From contig DAHWIJ010000033.1 in NCBI GenBank assembly GCA_027345195.1, positions 62,001-126,000 of the forward strand: 64,000 bases of DNA, written 5' to 3'. The stretch is from GCA-001856825 sp021797855. Lineage in GTDB: Archaea > Thermoplasmatota > Thermoplasmata > Thermoplasmatales > GCA-001856825. Both the position numbers and the translations under genes were made by a program. How positions within the stretch are numbered: the first letter of the stretch is position 1; each line of letters opens with the position of its first letter. Positions 52,235-61,497 of the stretch are shown piece after piece. A model generated the notes under the pieces. The model saw nothing but the letters and a program-made list of their open reading frames with translations. It did no database searches and was not told the origin of the DNA.

Positions 52235-53203
52235 CTAATAGACCACCTTAGATAACCTGGAAGGCTTGTCGGGATTATAACCTAGCCTTGTGGCATTGAA
52301 GTATGAAAGCAACTGGAAAAATACAAGCATAATTATAGAGCTGCTCACCTCATCATGCATGTCCAGGAGATACTTCTTCTCCAGAAATTCCGTTACATCA
52401 ACCACCTGACCTGAATATTCCCTTATACTCTTTTCCACTTCCCGGTCTGAATTTAACATGAACACTGCACAGTTCTTGCCAAGCATCTGTTTCGGGCCGT
52501 GAAGGAATTCTCTTGTCGGGTAAGCGACAGACAGGGAGCCACTCGTTTCAGTAAGTTTAAGTGACGATTCTAGGGCAATTGGATATAGGAGCCCAGATCC
52601 GAGAAAGATAGAGTTAGAATATTGATTGGAAACAACTTCTATGACGAAATCAGGTCTCTCTATAATTGAGTCAACACCTTTCTCGGCTTTTATCAGGGAG
52701 CTTGTTAGTTTGTCTCTTTGCGAATGATATGATATGAATAATGAAGTAAGGAGTTGGGCAAGGTGGGATTTCGTTGCAGGTATGGATTTTTCCTCCCCGA
52801 CGTTCGTGAGAATAGTGACATCCGAAGCTAATTCTAGTTTTGAATCTGGAGTATTTGTTATCGCAACAACCCTTGATTTGAGGGACCTAATGTACTCTGC
52901 AGCCCTAATGGCATCTACGCTATTGCCTGACTGGCTGAATATCACCGCTGTCTCATTCACCCCCCTTCCTTTTATCATCAATCTTGCTTCACTTGCAAAT
53001 ATAGGGATTGAATTTAACCCATTCCTGTTGAGGAGAATTGATAGATAGACCGCAGCGTTATAGCTCGATCCGCTCCCTAGTGAGTAGATAACGCCTGACT
53101 CATTTAAAATATTCAAAACGGATTCCTTTACAATAAAGTCCCTTGTCCTATATTGTTCCAATATTGATGGTTCTTCATAAATTTCATCCAGCATAAGAGA
53201 CAT
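52235..53203 (-). CDS. SIS-domain amino-sugar-phosphate isomerase/deaminase (GlmD-like)
   Basis: About 322 residues with two SIS domains. SLGSGSSYNAAVYLS and IFSQSGNSVDAIRAAEYI lie in the first; SSLKLTETSGSLSVAYPTREFLHGP in the second matches the GlmS isomerase-domain signature. The glutaminase domain of GlmS is absent. Glucosamine-6-phosphate deaminases of this size and fold (GlmD) function in chitin catabolism of Thermococcus kodakarensis, which fits the deacetylase and kinase nearby. GGGGAGG at 53214-53220 precedes both ATG 53203 and GTG 53209. Confidence 0.85.
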   Translation of the reverse strand: MSLMLDEIYEEPSILEQYRTRDFIVKESVLNILNESGVIYSLGSGSSYNAAVYLSILLNRNGLNSIPIFASEARLMIKGRGVNETAVIFSQSGNSVDAIRAAEYIRSLKSRVVAITNTPDSKLELASDVTILTNVGEEKSIPATKSHLAQLLTSLFISYHSQRDKLTSSLIKAEKGVDSIIERPDFVIEVVSNQYSNSIFLGSGLLYPIALESSLKLTETSGSLSVAYPTREFLHGPKQMLGKNCAVFMLNSDREVEKSIREYSGQVVDVTEFLEKKYLLDMHDEVSSSIIMLVFFQLLSYFNATRLGYNPDKPSRLSKVVY

Positions 53204-53284
53204 ATACACTCGACCTCCCCTTCAAATAAATTCTTTTTCTTGACGCTATAGAACTGTGAAATCTTAATTTGTTCGGTTCTTTTT

Positions 53285-54727
53285 TCATTTCCTCTTTCGC
53301 TCCACCGGCTGACCCTTGCATATCCTTTCATATATTTCCGCTGACTTCCTCTTCTCTCTCCTTTTTGTCTCGTAGTCCACCTCATATAATCCGAATCTCA
53401 TTGAGAATCCCTTTGCCCATTCAAAATTGTCAAGGAGGGACCAGTGGAAGTATCCCTTCACTGGAATCTTATCAATCAAGATTGCTTTAGATAGCTCAGT
53501 CAGGTGATCGATTATGAAATCGCCTCTTTTTTCGTCCCTGGAATCTGCTATCCCATTCTCGAGGATGTATATTACTCTCCCGTATTTTTCATAGATCCAT
53601 TTCAGAACATGTCTCATTCCCGGAGCAAAAATGTCCCACTGAAAATCACTACAATTATCACATGGCAAAATTCTCATGGGAAGCGCGCCCGCGTATCTTC
53701 CTTCTTGAAAATACTCGACTCTCAATCTTGAGTAATAGTCAATTCCTACATAGTCGGCTCCACCGAAGTTTGGAATTTTCTCATCTGGCTCCCCCGAGAG
53801 ATTATTGTCAAATTTTCCTTCCACAGCAGCGTTCAGTATCCATTCGTTGTTTAGATACCTAGCAGTGTTGGCAATCTCCAGATCTCGTGGGTCTTGGCTT
53901 TTTGGTTCAAAGTAAGGAGGTGCGGTTCCGATCCCTGTTTCCCTTCCTGTATTGCTTTTCAAAATTTTGTATGCGAGGTTATGTGCGAAGGCTAAGTTCC
54001 TTTCTACCTTGAACCCCAACGGAACATCTTCAAGCCCTGGCGGGAATCCCGATGAGGGGCCAAAGATATACCCATTAGTCGCAATAACTTCAGGCTCATT
54101 TATCGTTTCCCAGCAGTCTACCTTCCTGCCTAACGTTTGAGAAATGAAGTATGAGTACTTAGCAAATTCCTCCACAGTTCTGATGTCTAGCCATCCCTTT
54201 TCTTCGGTATTTTCAGTATCCATATGGCATTTGTCTGGCCTATGAAGCCATAGAGGAAGCGGCCAGTGGTATAGTGTCATGAAGACTTTCAATCCCATAG
54301 AATGGGCATAATCTATCATTTTTCCGTAGTGCTCCAGGGCATCCTTGTCAGCAAGCGATTTGAGCTGCCTCAAAGAATTGGGAGATTGCTCGAAACGTAA
54401 AGGTTCGCCCTTCTCATTTCTAATGAAATTTCCGTCAGATGAGAATGTTGGTTCTTTGAAAATTCTTCCCCATTCTATGCTCATTCTAATGGCGTTGGTT
54501 CCTAGAGACCTAGCGCGGCGCATGTCTTCCTCATAAAGGTCCCAGAATCCGTCTCCATTCTGTGGCTTATCCCCAGACACCAAGCCTTCCCGGGCAATTT
54601 CCTCGCTGTTAGCCCATAGGTACCAGTCTGTTCCCTCACAGACAGAATCTTCGGAAATTCCCATTTCTGTTTGAAAGGCTGATAAGGCAGTCCCCCAAAT
54701 GAATCCGTCGGGAAACTTGAGTTGCAT
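53285..54727 (-). CDS. Glycoside hydrolase family 1 beta-glycosidase
   Basis: 480 residues, a (beta/alpha)8 barrel like Sulfolobus LacS. The acid/base Glu is in WETINEPEV (E211) and the nucleophile in YILENGIAD (E390). MSIEWGRIF, TLYHWPLPLW and GYFHWSLLDNFEWA are present. It has no signal peptide, so it cleaves imported beta-glycosides. It could release glucose, galactose or glucosamine units. It is divergent from the PIG-L deacetylase gene. Confidence 0.95.
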   Translation of the reverse strand: MQLKFPDGFIWGTALSAFQTEMGISEDSVCEGTDWYLWANSEEIAREGLVSGDKPQNGDGFWDLYEEDMRRARSLGTNAIRMSIEWGRIFKEPTFSSDGNFIRNEKGEPLRFEQSPNSLRQLKSLADKDALEHYGKMIDYAHSMGLKVFMTLYHWPLPLWLHRPDKCHMDTENTEEKGWLDIRTVEEFAKYSYFISQTLGRKVDCWETINEPEVIATNGYIFGPSSGFPPGLEDVPLGFKVERNLAFAHNLAYKILKSNTGRETGIGTAPPYFEPKSQDPRDLEIANTARYLNNEWILNAAVEGKFDNNLSGEPDEKIPNFGGADYVGIDYYSRLRVEYFQEGRYAGALPMRILPCDNCSDFQWDIFAPGMRHVLKWIYEKYGRVIYILENGIADSRDEKRGDFIIDHLTELSKAILIDKIPVKGYFHWSLLDNFEWAKGFSMRFGLYEVDYETKRREKRKSAEIYERICKGQPVERKRK

Positions 54728-54841
54728 GCTGGCTTATTTGTTCTGATAATATGAAGTTGCTTCCCCGTAGTGGTCACACTATATTTCCCATGGAAATGAA
54801 TCGAACCAAAATCTTAAATGAAGTTAACATTACCAACTAGT

Positions 54842-55594
54842 ATGGATTTTTCGGAATTCCTGGAGGGGATTGAGCTCAACCAGCTCCGCAGAGACGTCCT
54901 TTTGAAATCCAAGAGGATTATCTCGTTTGCACCTCATCCCGATGACAATGAACTAATCGCAGGTGGCTTCATATATCGAAAAATTAGAGAAGGAGCATCG
55001 TTTCTACTAGTTGTCGTAAGTGATGGAGGGAAAGGTAGCAGAACTGTGGACGAAAGGAAACTGATAAGGATAAGAAAGAAAGAACAGAAAGATGCATTAG
55101 CAATCCTGGGTTCAAAAAATGTTAAGTTTCTCGGCTATAAAGATTCTGAAGTCCCTCTCCCGTCTCTTCTGAGGGGGGACATAATAAAAATCCTTCGAGA
55201 TTTCAAGCCTGATCTCGTAATAACGGTCGATCCTTTCCTCCCGTATGAAGTACACCCTGACCACGTTAATACTGGTCTTGCCGTGCTGCAAGCAGTTCTC
55301 TTTTCTGAATTCCCGAATATTGGGGAGGGAAAACCAGTTAACAGACCAAACGTAGCTCTTGGCTTTACCTTCAACCCTAACGTGATTCTTGACTGCTCAG
55401 AAAATATGGATAAAAAAATTGAATCGTTAAAATGTCACAATTCGCAATTCCCACACGATTCTTCATTGGAGACTCTTAAAGCAGTTTCAGCCCTTTATGG
55501 GAACAGAATAGGTGTTGGATACGGGGAACCATTCAGGGTCCTAATGCCCAATGAGTTGCACATAAACGTTCTTGGGGGAATGATTCCTCGGTGA
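54842..55594 (+). CDS. PIG-L/LmbE-family deacetylase
   Basis: About 250 residues. FAPHPDDNELIAGG supplies the first zinc ligands and YEVHPDHVNTG the third, in the order of N-acetylglucosaminyl deacetylases. In archaea, diacetylchitobiose deacetylase belongs to this family. ATG 54842 is preferred, since the TATA-like atcttaaatg (about 54811-54820) lies 25 bases upstream; ATG 54818 would lie inside that box. It is likely to remove the acetyl group from an amino sugar before the kinase and deaminase act. Confidence 0.88.
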   Translation: MDFSEFLEGIELNQLRRDVLLKSKRIISFAPHPDDNELIAGGFIYRKIREGASFLLVVVSDGGKGSRTVDERKLIRIRKKEQKDALAILGSKNVKFLGYKDSEVPLPSLLRGDIIKILRDFKPDLVITVDPFLPYEVHPDHVNTGLAVLQAVLFSEFPNIGEGKPVNRPNVALGFTFNPNVILDCSENMDKKIESLKCHNSQFPHDSSLETLKAVSALYGNRIGVGYGEPFRVLMPNELHINVLGGMIPR

Positions 55595-55654
55595 CTTATT
55601 AGCTAGTCACGAGGTTGTATCATAGAGGTCATTCATCGGACTATTTTTGAGAGG

Positions 55655-56811
55655 AGACTGCGTTACAAAGTATGTGTAGGTCACGGGTACCTCTTGCTGA
55701 ACATTTCCTTCAACTCGTCCCTGCATTTAAAATATCCGTTAAGGACTCTATGAGAATACTTCTCATTGAGTTCCGCCACCCTCAGATAAACGATCTTGAG
55801 CGCTGATTCCTCTGTTGGAAAGGAATCTATCACCTTTATGCGTCTTCTCACCTCCTTGTTCATCCTCTCTATGATGTTGTTGCTGTGTATTGATCTCCTT
55901 ATTGCCTGAGGGTACTGGAAGTAGGTGAACAGGTAGTTCACCTTCTTCTCCAGGTTGTATATCTGTCTTGGATACTTCTTGCTCCACTGCGATTTGAACA
56001 TGCTGAGCCTGGCCAGTGCATCTTCCCTCGTGTCAGCCGTGAATACCCCTTCAGCTCCCTGTCTATCTGCAATTTATCTGATTCTCTGACCTCAGATTCA
56101 AGGTTCCTTGATGCATGTACTGTGCAGAGCTGGAAATCCGCCCTTGGGAATACTCGTCTCACTTCCTCATCAAGTTTCGGCAATCCGTCCGCTATGAACA
56201 GCAAGGGCTCCCTCACTCCCCTGTTGTAGAGATCATCTATCACCGCCGTATATGACAGATGGGATTCCTTAGATGCCAGATAGAATCCCAGTATCTCATA
56301 TTCACCAGATTCCCTGATGCCCATTGCCAACAGTATTGGTTCCTTCTCCACTGTATCTCTCCTCAGGAAGAAAAATAGGGCATCAAGGAATATGGCGATG
56401 TATCGAGATTCGAGAGGCCTGCTCTGGAATCTCTTTATTTTACATGGCATCCTTGATTCTGGAAATAGAGGACCTGGAGTAACGGTTCTGGAATATCTCT
56501 TCCAGTATCTCTGATGCCTTCCTTGTTGAAACTCCCTTTGAGTACGGGGAGATTATCAGTTCGTCCAGCCCTATGGATCTGCCGTAAGGGTCAAGTGCAG
56601 CAGACCTGAATCTCCCTTCCCTGTCCCTGGGAACGGTGAGATCGTCTATCTCCCCGAACTTCGTCTTCGCCTTCCTCTCATAGAAACCGTTCCTTAAACC
56701 TCCATGCTCCTCTATGAACACATCCCTCTCCGTGTTCATGAGGCTCTCAAGGTATTCCTTCACTGCATATTCTACAGCAGAAAAGATTTTTGAGTGGCTA
56801 AAACGCTGTCT
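55655..56811 (-). mobile_element. Degenerate IS256-family insertion sequence
   Basis: The element is bounded by an imperfect terminal inverted repeat: AGACTGCGTT at 55655-55664 against AACGCTGTCT at 56802-56811 (nine of ten pairs). Outside each copy lies ATTTTT in inverted orientation, separated by six and four bases, so the true ends may be about 10 bases further out. It encloses a broken transposase. I could not find a direct target duplication. The element abuts the stop codon of the membrane gene at 56821. Confidence 0.7.
55681..56763 (-). pseudogene. Frameshifted IS256-family (Mutator) transposase
   Basis: Three consecutive reading frames together give one transposase of about 370 residues. 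Frame 56763-56440 holds NGFYERKAKTKFGEIDDL and VPRDREGRF; frame 56450-55938 holds the first Asp (AIFLDALFFF) and second Asp (LLFIADGLPKL); frame 56001-55681 holds the Glu (NNIIERMNKEVRRR). The first break is near 56443-56450 at an A-rich tract; the second is at the G run 56046-56049, where one missing base would restore FTADTREDALARL. Start is GTG, and the usual first 40 or so residues are missing. It is inactive unless the breaks are sequencing errors or bypassed. Confidence 0.85.
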
Positions 56812-56820
56812 ACAGAAAAA

Positions 56821-57222
56821 TCAGCGTGTTTTCGATAGCACGATTCCACAGACTACTGCCATCAGCATCGGCACCACAATCAAGACCAAATATATGAGGG
56901 ACAGCGGAAAAGGAATGTATTCCCCACCGTAAACAATTATCGTCCTTGTAGCATCGTATAGGACAGCTATAGGTATAAGTCCCGTAACGATTATCACCAC
57001 ACTCCCTAACGGATTTCCTCGTCCCCCTCCCAAGACTGCCAGCCCTGTAAGTATTCCCACACCCGCCATGAGCATAGGTAGAGAATCATAAAATGCAGCA
57101 GCAATGAAGGCTGATGAAGAAAAATTAATCGTAAACGCAAGGGTCAAGACACCCACAAGCAGGTCCAATGCCGAAGCTGCGAGGCCTAACGCCACGGCAC
57201 TTTTATGTCCAGCATTCACCAA
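56821..57222 (-). CDS. Small four-helix membrane protein
   Basis: 133 residues with four transmembrane segments (about 7-30, 38-65, 70-90 and 104-128); family not recognised. Its stop TGA at 56821-56823 lies immediately against the inserted IS element, so the present C-terminus (VLSKTR) may have been altered by the insertion. It is divergent from the membrane genes at 57331. Confidence 0.6.
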   Translation of the reverse strand: MVNAGHKSAVALGLAASALDLLVGVLTLAFTINFSSSAFIAAAFYDSLPMLMAGVGILTGLAVLGGGRGNPLGSVVIIVTGLIPIAVLYDATRTIIVYGGEYIPFPLSLIYLVLIVVPMLMAVVCGIVLSKTR

Positions 57223-57330
57223 TGAGAAATCTTCGACCTTACTTAAGGGGTGGTTTTACGGTTTTTAAGTAATACTAACTTATTTAAGGCAGACTAAATT
57301 TCTAAAGGCGATGGATAGTGAAGGTTCTCA

Positions 57331-57765
57331 ATGACCCCAAAATTCATTAAAATTTCCAGATACCTTCTGATGGCCATTCTTCTGCTCTTGGTAATACAAT
57401 ACATACTAGGTATGGTAGTGAACATATATGCTCTACCCCCTTATACCCCTTCCAACTTAGGTGTTCATTACGTTTTCGGCTACGTAGTGGCACTTGTTGG
57501 ACTTATAACACTCGTTTTCGTTGCCTTTTCAGGAAAATTAGGTGCGATTTCTTTTTCCGCCATAGGTTTCATATCCATCGTAATTGCGGGAGAATCAGGA
57601 AGAGGGTTTGCATTCCTCTCACAGCACGCCGGAATATACTCGCTATCCATGGCTCTTTCCTGGCTCCTATCATTCAGCTCTTATTTCATTAGCCTGCATT
57701 TATTATCTATCTATTCCCAAAAGAGCATTACTACGGGCGAGAGATTAGATCGCCATGGAATCTGA
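57331..57765 (+). CDS. Four-helix membrane protein, first of a pair
   Basis: 144 residues with four hydrophobic segments. Conserved-looking histidines occur in NLGVHYVFGY and SQHAGIYSL, and a further one in FISLHLL, so heme binding in the manner of small cytochrome b proteins is possible but unproven. Its 3' end overlaps the next gene by 11 bases. A TATA-like acttatttaagg (about 57278-57289) lies some 45 bases upstream. Confidence 0.6.
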   Translation: MTPKFIKISRYLLMAILLLLVIQYILGMVVNIYALPPYTPSNLGVHYVFGYVVALVGLITLVFVAFSGKLGAISFSAIGFISIVIAGESGRGFAFLSQHAGIYSLSMALSWLLSFSSYFISLHLLSIYSQKSITTGERLDRHGI

Positions 57766-58375
57766 TGCAAATAGGTCTTTATGGGATAGCCTAAAGAGAG
57801 GAACAAGACTGGGAATATACCTGATTCTTTTGATTTCTACGGGCTTCTTCGGAATAGTGGTAGGATATATTATCTACCTAGAGGCGACTAATAGCCCTGT
57901 TCCGGTGTTGTCGGATTTCCCTCCCTTTATAGCAAGCCTGTTGATAATTGGCGTCTCTTCCGTTATTGTTTCTGTATACATGTTGTCTATGAAGAGGTCC
58001 TCGCGCTCAGACGTTCTCGGCGCACTTTGGATTCTGGCTCTTCTTCCGATGTCAGTTTCACTCTTCAATGACTATACTTCTGTAGATTTGCTTCCAATGG
58101 TGCTGATAGTAGTTTCAGCAATATTGTTATGGAAGGGAAACAGGAACATGAAGTGGTTTTTACCAACTGGCATTATAATAGCAGCATGGTTTTTATTTGA
58201 TCCCCTCAATCACACTGTTGATTATATTTTGCTTTCGACTGGTATGTCTGGGCTCGGGATCGTCAAAGAGGGAGCACAGCTTGCACTTCAACGTGCTTTC
58301 TATGACTGGTTGAGGATGTCGTTTTTCCTTGCCATCTACGTTGCAACTTTGCGTTACAAACCTTCACGTCCCTGA
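57755..58375 (+). CDS. Six-helix membrane protein, second of a pair
   Basis: 206 residues with about six hydrophobic segments and a short charged N-terminus (MESDANRSLWDSLKRG). I recognise no family. It is translationally coupled to the preceding four-helix protein by an 11-base overlap; the two are likely to form one complex. Confidence 0.6.
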   Translation: MESDANRSLWDSLKRGTRLGIYLILLISTGFFGIVVGYIIYLEATNSPVPVLSDFPPFIASLLIIGVSSVIVSVYMLSMKRSSRSDVLGALWILALLPMSVSLFNDYTSVDLLPMVLIVVSAILLWKGNRNMKWFLPTGIIIAAWFLFDPLNHTVDYILLSTGMSGLGIVKEGAQLALQRAFYDWLRMSFFLAIYVATLRYKPSRP

Positions 58376-58555
58376 GTTCGATTAAATCTTCTGGTCTGTG
58401 AGTCCGATGCTGGAAGGCAGGTTGACTGAGCTCATTGTTTATTAAATGGAAAAATATTTAGAGCGAAAAATAATATTATTGTTTATAGACCTATTCTTAC
58501 CACAAAGTGTTAAGATACCTATAAATAATGCTTAGAACATTATATTCAAAACTAT

Positions 58556-59065
58556 ATGAGCGATAACGATGAAAGAATGCTTGGGATGATTCTGTACACC
58601 GCAATTTCTCCAGATTACCTCCTCAGGTCTATTGTTTTTACTGACAGGCGTGTTATTGAGATACCTCTTTTGAAGTTGAGTGAGTTTATGGGAAGGGCCG
58701 GACAATTACCGTCAGTTGTGGCTTACCTTCTTGAGGCTGCAAATCCGGGGATGTTCATGGGTCTTGGAACAATAGTCGGGGTGAAGATGTGGAAGGATCT
58801 CAAGAAGAATACAGAAGGGAAGAAATCTGTAGTTGTAACCGATATACCACTTTCGCAACAGATGGCCAGCGTTGGTATAAGGGAACTTCCATACGAGAAG
58901 ATAAATGTAGTGAAAATCAAGAAAGTACCGTTGAGCGAAGATGCATACCTCAATCTGGGAGCTGGTTTCATACACAGTAAGAACATAGTGTTCAAGGGGA
59001 ATGAAATAGATGATGTGAGGGGGTTGATCGAGAAAACTCCTCTTTCCTCAAAAATTCAGCTTTGA
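58556..59065 (+). CDS. Hypothetical soluble protein, possibly PH-like
   Basis: 169 residues, mixed alpha/beta. It begins MSDNDERMLGMILYTAISPDY, then VFTDRRVIEIP, a hydrophobic stretch ANPGMFMGLGTIVGVKMW and a C-terminal strand-rich part ending in a helix (IDDVRGLIEKTP). The order resembles bacterial PH-like domains that sit at the membrane, but this is only an impression. TATA-like cctataaata lies at 58518-58527. Confidence 0.55.
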   Translation: MSDNDERMLGMILYTAISPDYLLRSIVFTDRRVIEIPLLKLSEFMGRAGQLPSVVAYLLEAANPGMFMGLGTIVGVKMWKDLKKNTEGKKSVVVTDIPLSQQMASVGIRELPYEKINVVKIKKVPLSEDAYLNLGAGFIHSKNIVFKGNEIDDVRGLIEKTPLSSKIQL

Positions 59066-59293
59066 ACGAGTATGAAAATTGCCGCATTCAGTAAAATATT
59101 TCTTGCAGCAAACAGAAGACATTCCAGCATCTTTGCCCGTCCATGAGTTCGGTAATTCATCGGAATGCTAGCTAAAGAATGCTTTCAGGAGGAATCCCAC
59201 GTCTATTACTAAAATCCACCAACACTAAATTTCCACCACGGCATTTTGCTAACCCTCGGGCAATCATAATATACTTTCCATCCATATTTGGCG

Positions 59294-59977
59294 GTGGAAA
59301 AACCTTCATTCTTCAAGAAATTCATCAGCGTCGGGGAAAGGAATATATTGAGCAAGTTCACCGTATTTCCAGATCTCGGAACGGAAGTTGCAGATTTCCT
59401 GGTAAAGATGATGCAGAGCGATATTAAGGAAATGGACGTGCTGAATGAAAAGGTGAAGATGAAGGAAAAGGAGGGGGATGATCTTTCCGAAAATTTCAGC
59501 GTCCTGATCACAAGAGGGGCAATAAATCCGAGCTTGATCGACAATCTTCTCTTACTCGTGAACAGGCTAGATGACATTATAGATAGGTCATATTACCTGA
59601 GCAGGGAAATTAAGAGAATGAACCTTGGCTATCTGCAGAGCAATGGGAACCTCGGGAAGGTCCTTGAGTCCCCCTACAAGATGTTTGTCCACATGCTGAC
59701 CTCTGGTAAGGACGCCTTTGCCGCGCTGAAGGGAATGCTAACGGAATCTGATATGGGCAAGATCAACGAATACAAGAAGAAGATAGAGATCATAGAGGAA
59801 GCAGTGGACGATATGAAAGATTCTGTTTTGGATGACACATACAAGAACGCAGACAAGATGAACTACATAGTCTTCAACCATGTGACTAGCATGGTCCACA
59901 AGATTGACGACATGGTTGACGATTGCGAGGACGCAGCAGACCTTATTCTTTCAATCTATAAATCACTGACAGGATAG
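59294..59977 (+). CDS. DUF47/PhoU-like phosphate transport regulator
   Basis: About 228 residues, all helical, with the DUF47 pattern. LVNRLDDIIDRSYYLSREI and HKIDDMVDDCEDAADLILSI repeat the D/E-D-D metal-binding helices of PhoU-like proteins. Such proteins accompany and control PiT phosphate permeases, and the PiT gene begins one base after its stop. GTG 59294 is about 25 bases after the TATA-like ataatatact; TTG 59288 is two codons earlier. Confidence 0.88.
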   Translation: MEKPSFFKKFISVGERNILSKFTVFPDLGTEVADFLVKMMQSDIKEMDVLNEKVKMKEKEGDDLSENFSVLITRGAINPSLIDNLLLLVNRLDDIIDRSYYLSREIKRMNLGYLQSNGNLGKVLESPYKMFVHMLTSGKDAFAALKGMLTESDMGKINEYKKKIEIIEEAVDDMKDSVLDDTYKNADKMNYIVFNHVTSMVHKIDDMVDDCEDAADLILSIYKSLTG

Positions 59978-59978
59978 C

Positions 59979-60878
59979 ATGCAGCTATTCCTGATAACTG
60001 TTTTGCTAGGGGCAATACTGACTATCCTAGTCTCAGGAAACAATCTGTCTGTTTCAGTTGGGACAATAGTGGGAGCAAGGATTATTGGGAGATGGACTGG
60101 TGTTTTGATAGGCGTCTTTGGTTATATTTCCGGACTTTTGCTTGAGGGAGAAAGCCTGAGGTATGCAGCAACTGCCCTCCTGCCCCATTCCTACTATTTC
60201 ATTTCAATAGCACTCCTCATATCCATTACAGCATTCATAATTGCCACACTGTTAAGGGCACCGCTGTCACTGACAATGGTACTTGTAGGCTCCAGCATCG
60301 GCATTTCAATTCACGCCGGCAGGATACCTGATCAGGGCCTATTGCTGCTCATCGTTGCAATGTGGATAATCTCCCCTGTCCTGTCAATAGCAATTTCCTA
60401 CCTCTCCAATAAGGTCTTGATTAGGAATCCTCCCAAGGACATATGGAAGACTGCAATCTCCATGAAGGGATTGCTCGTGGTTGCATCGTTCTTCACGTCA
60501 TTCACCCTGGGAGCAAACACCCTTGGATTCATACTGAATCTACTGGGAGGAGGTTCAGTCGTCTTGACTGTAATGGTGGTCGGAATAATCATCGGCTCTG
60601 TATTCCTGAGCAAGGGGGTCATAAAGAGGGTCGGAGAGGAAATGTACGGCATGCGATATTCTAGTGCAACAATCTCCCTATTGAGCAGTGCAATTCTTGT
60701 TGAGGTTGCAACTATACTGGGTGTCCCATTATCCAACAGCCAGGCCCTGTCTGCAGGCGTAGTAGGCAGTGGTCTCTCCTACACCTTTAAGGCAATCAAC
60801 ATAAGACCATTCCTCTTGATTGTAGCAACTTGGATAATCTCAACTTTCCTAGGATTTTTCCTTGGATACATAATTTGA
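59979..60878 (+). CDS. pit: PiT-family inorganic phosphate permease
   Basis: 299 residues, about ten helices in two related halves: SGNNLSVSVGTIVGARIIGR in the first and LGVPLSNSQALSAGVVGSGL in the second are the paired PiT signatures. It imports phosphate with cations or protons. In the first signature the common GxND is GNNL, a variant to note. It is operonic with the DUF47 regulator upstream. Confidence 0.9.
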   Translation: MQLFLITVLLGAILTILVSGNNLSVSVGTIVGARIIGRWTGVLIGVFGYISGLLLEGESLRYAATALLPHSYYFISIALLISITAFIIATLLRAPLSLTMVLVGSSIGISIHAGRIPDQGLLLLIVAMWIISPVLSIAISYLSNKVLIRNPPKDIWKTAISMKGLLVVASFFTSFTLGANTLGFILNLLGGGSVVLTVMVVGIIIGSVFLSKGVIKRVGEEMYGMRYSSATISLLSSAILVEVATILGVPLSNSQALSAGVVGSGLSYTFKAINIRPFLLIVATWIISTFLGFFLGYII

Positions 60879-61011
60879 AAAATTAGAACACTGAGGGAGC
60901 AGTGGAATAGGTTTCCTTTACATTCATCATGAATCCGATGATACCCGGGACAAATAAATTTGGAAATAGATTATGAAGAAATCACAATTCTGAGCAAAAA
61001 AATGAAAATCT

Positions 61012-61497
61012 TTATGGCGGTTTCAACAGGTGTTGCGGCACAGCCTCAATTGCAGTTAGTGCGGCCAGGACCGAAGAAATTATCAGGCCAACCCAGAACA
61101 ATATTAGAATCACTGTCCAGAACGTGGATACCTTGTCTCTTGAGGGAAGCAGATCGTATATAAGGGTGGCAGGGAAGGTAAACATGCCTGTGAGACCTAG
61201 GGAGAGGTACAAACCAAGCATTGCGATCGGACTTGACGTCATCTTGTCCAAATACGCGTTTACTCCGTAGTAAATTGCAATAAGTCCAGAAAAGAGGGCA
61301 AGGACGCCTGAAAATTGAAGTTTCTGCCTCAGGATTATAGAAGAAGAAACTGAAACAAGAATTATACCGAACAGCAAGTAAGGATCGTAGAAAAGAATGT
61401 TATAGCTCCCGGGCAGAGGCCACGTCATCTCCCCGAATATCCCCATTATAACTATAATTGCCCCAAGAATGCCCAAAACGAAGGCTCCAGGCCGCAT
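61012..61497 (-). CDS. Membrane protein, 3' part of a probably frameshifted gene
   Basis: 161 residues with about five hydrophobic segments starting at FVLGILGAIIVIMGIFGE. No family recognised. Its first 98 bases overlap the end of the frame at 61400-61708. In that overlap this frame is membrane-like whereas the other is not, so translation probably once passed from the upstream frame into this one. Confidence 0.5.
   Translation of the reverse strand: MRPGAFVLGILGAIIVIMGIFGEMTWPLPGSYNILFYDPYLLFGIILVSVSSSIILRQKLQFSGVLALFSGLIAIYYGVNAYLDKMTSSPIAMLGLYLSLGLTGMFTFPATLIYDLLPSRDKVSTFWTVILILFWVGLIISSVLAALTAIEAVPQHLLKPP

Noticed and set aside
55640..56825. Active insertion sequence with programmed frameshifting
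   Set aside because: IS256-family transposases are normally one frame, two separate breaks exist and the N-terminus is short, so decay or sequencing error is more likely.
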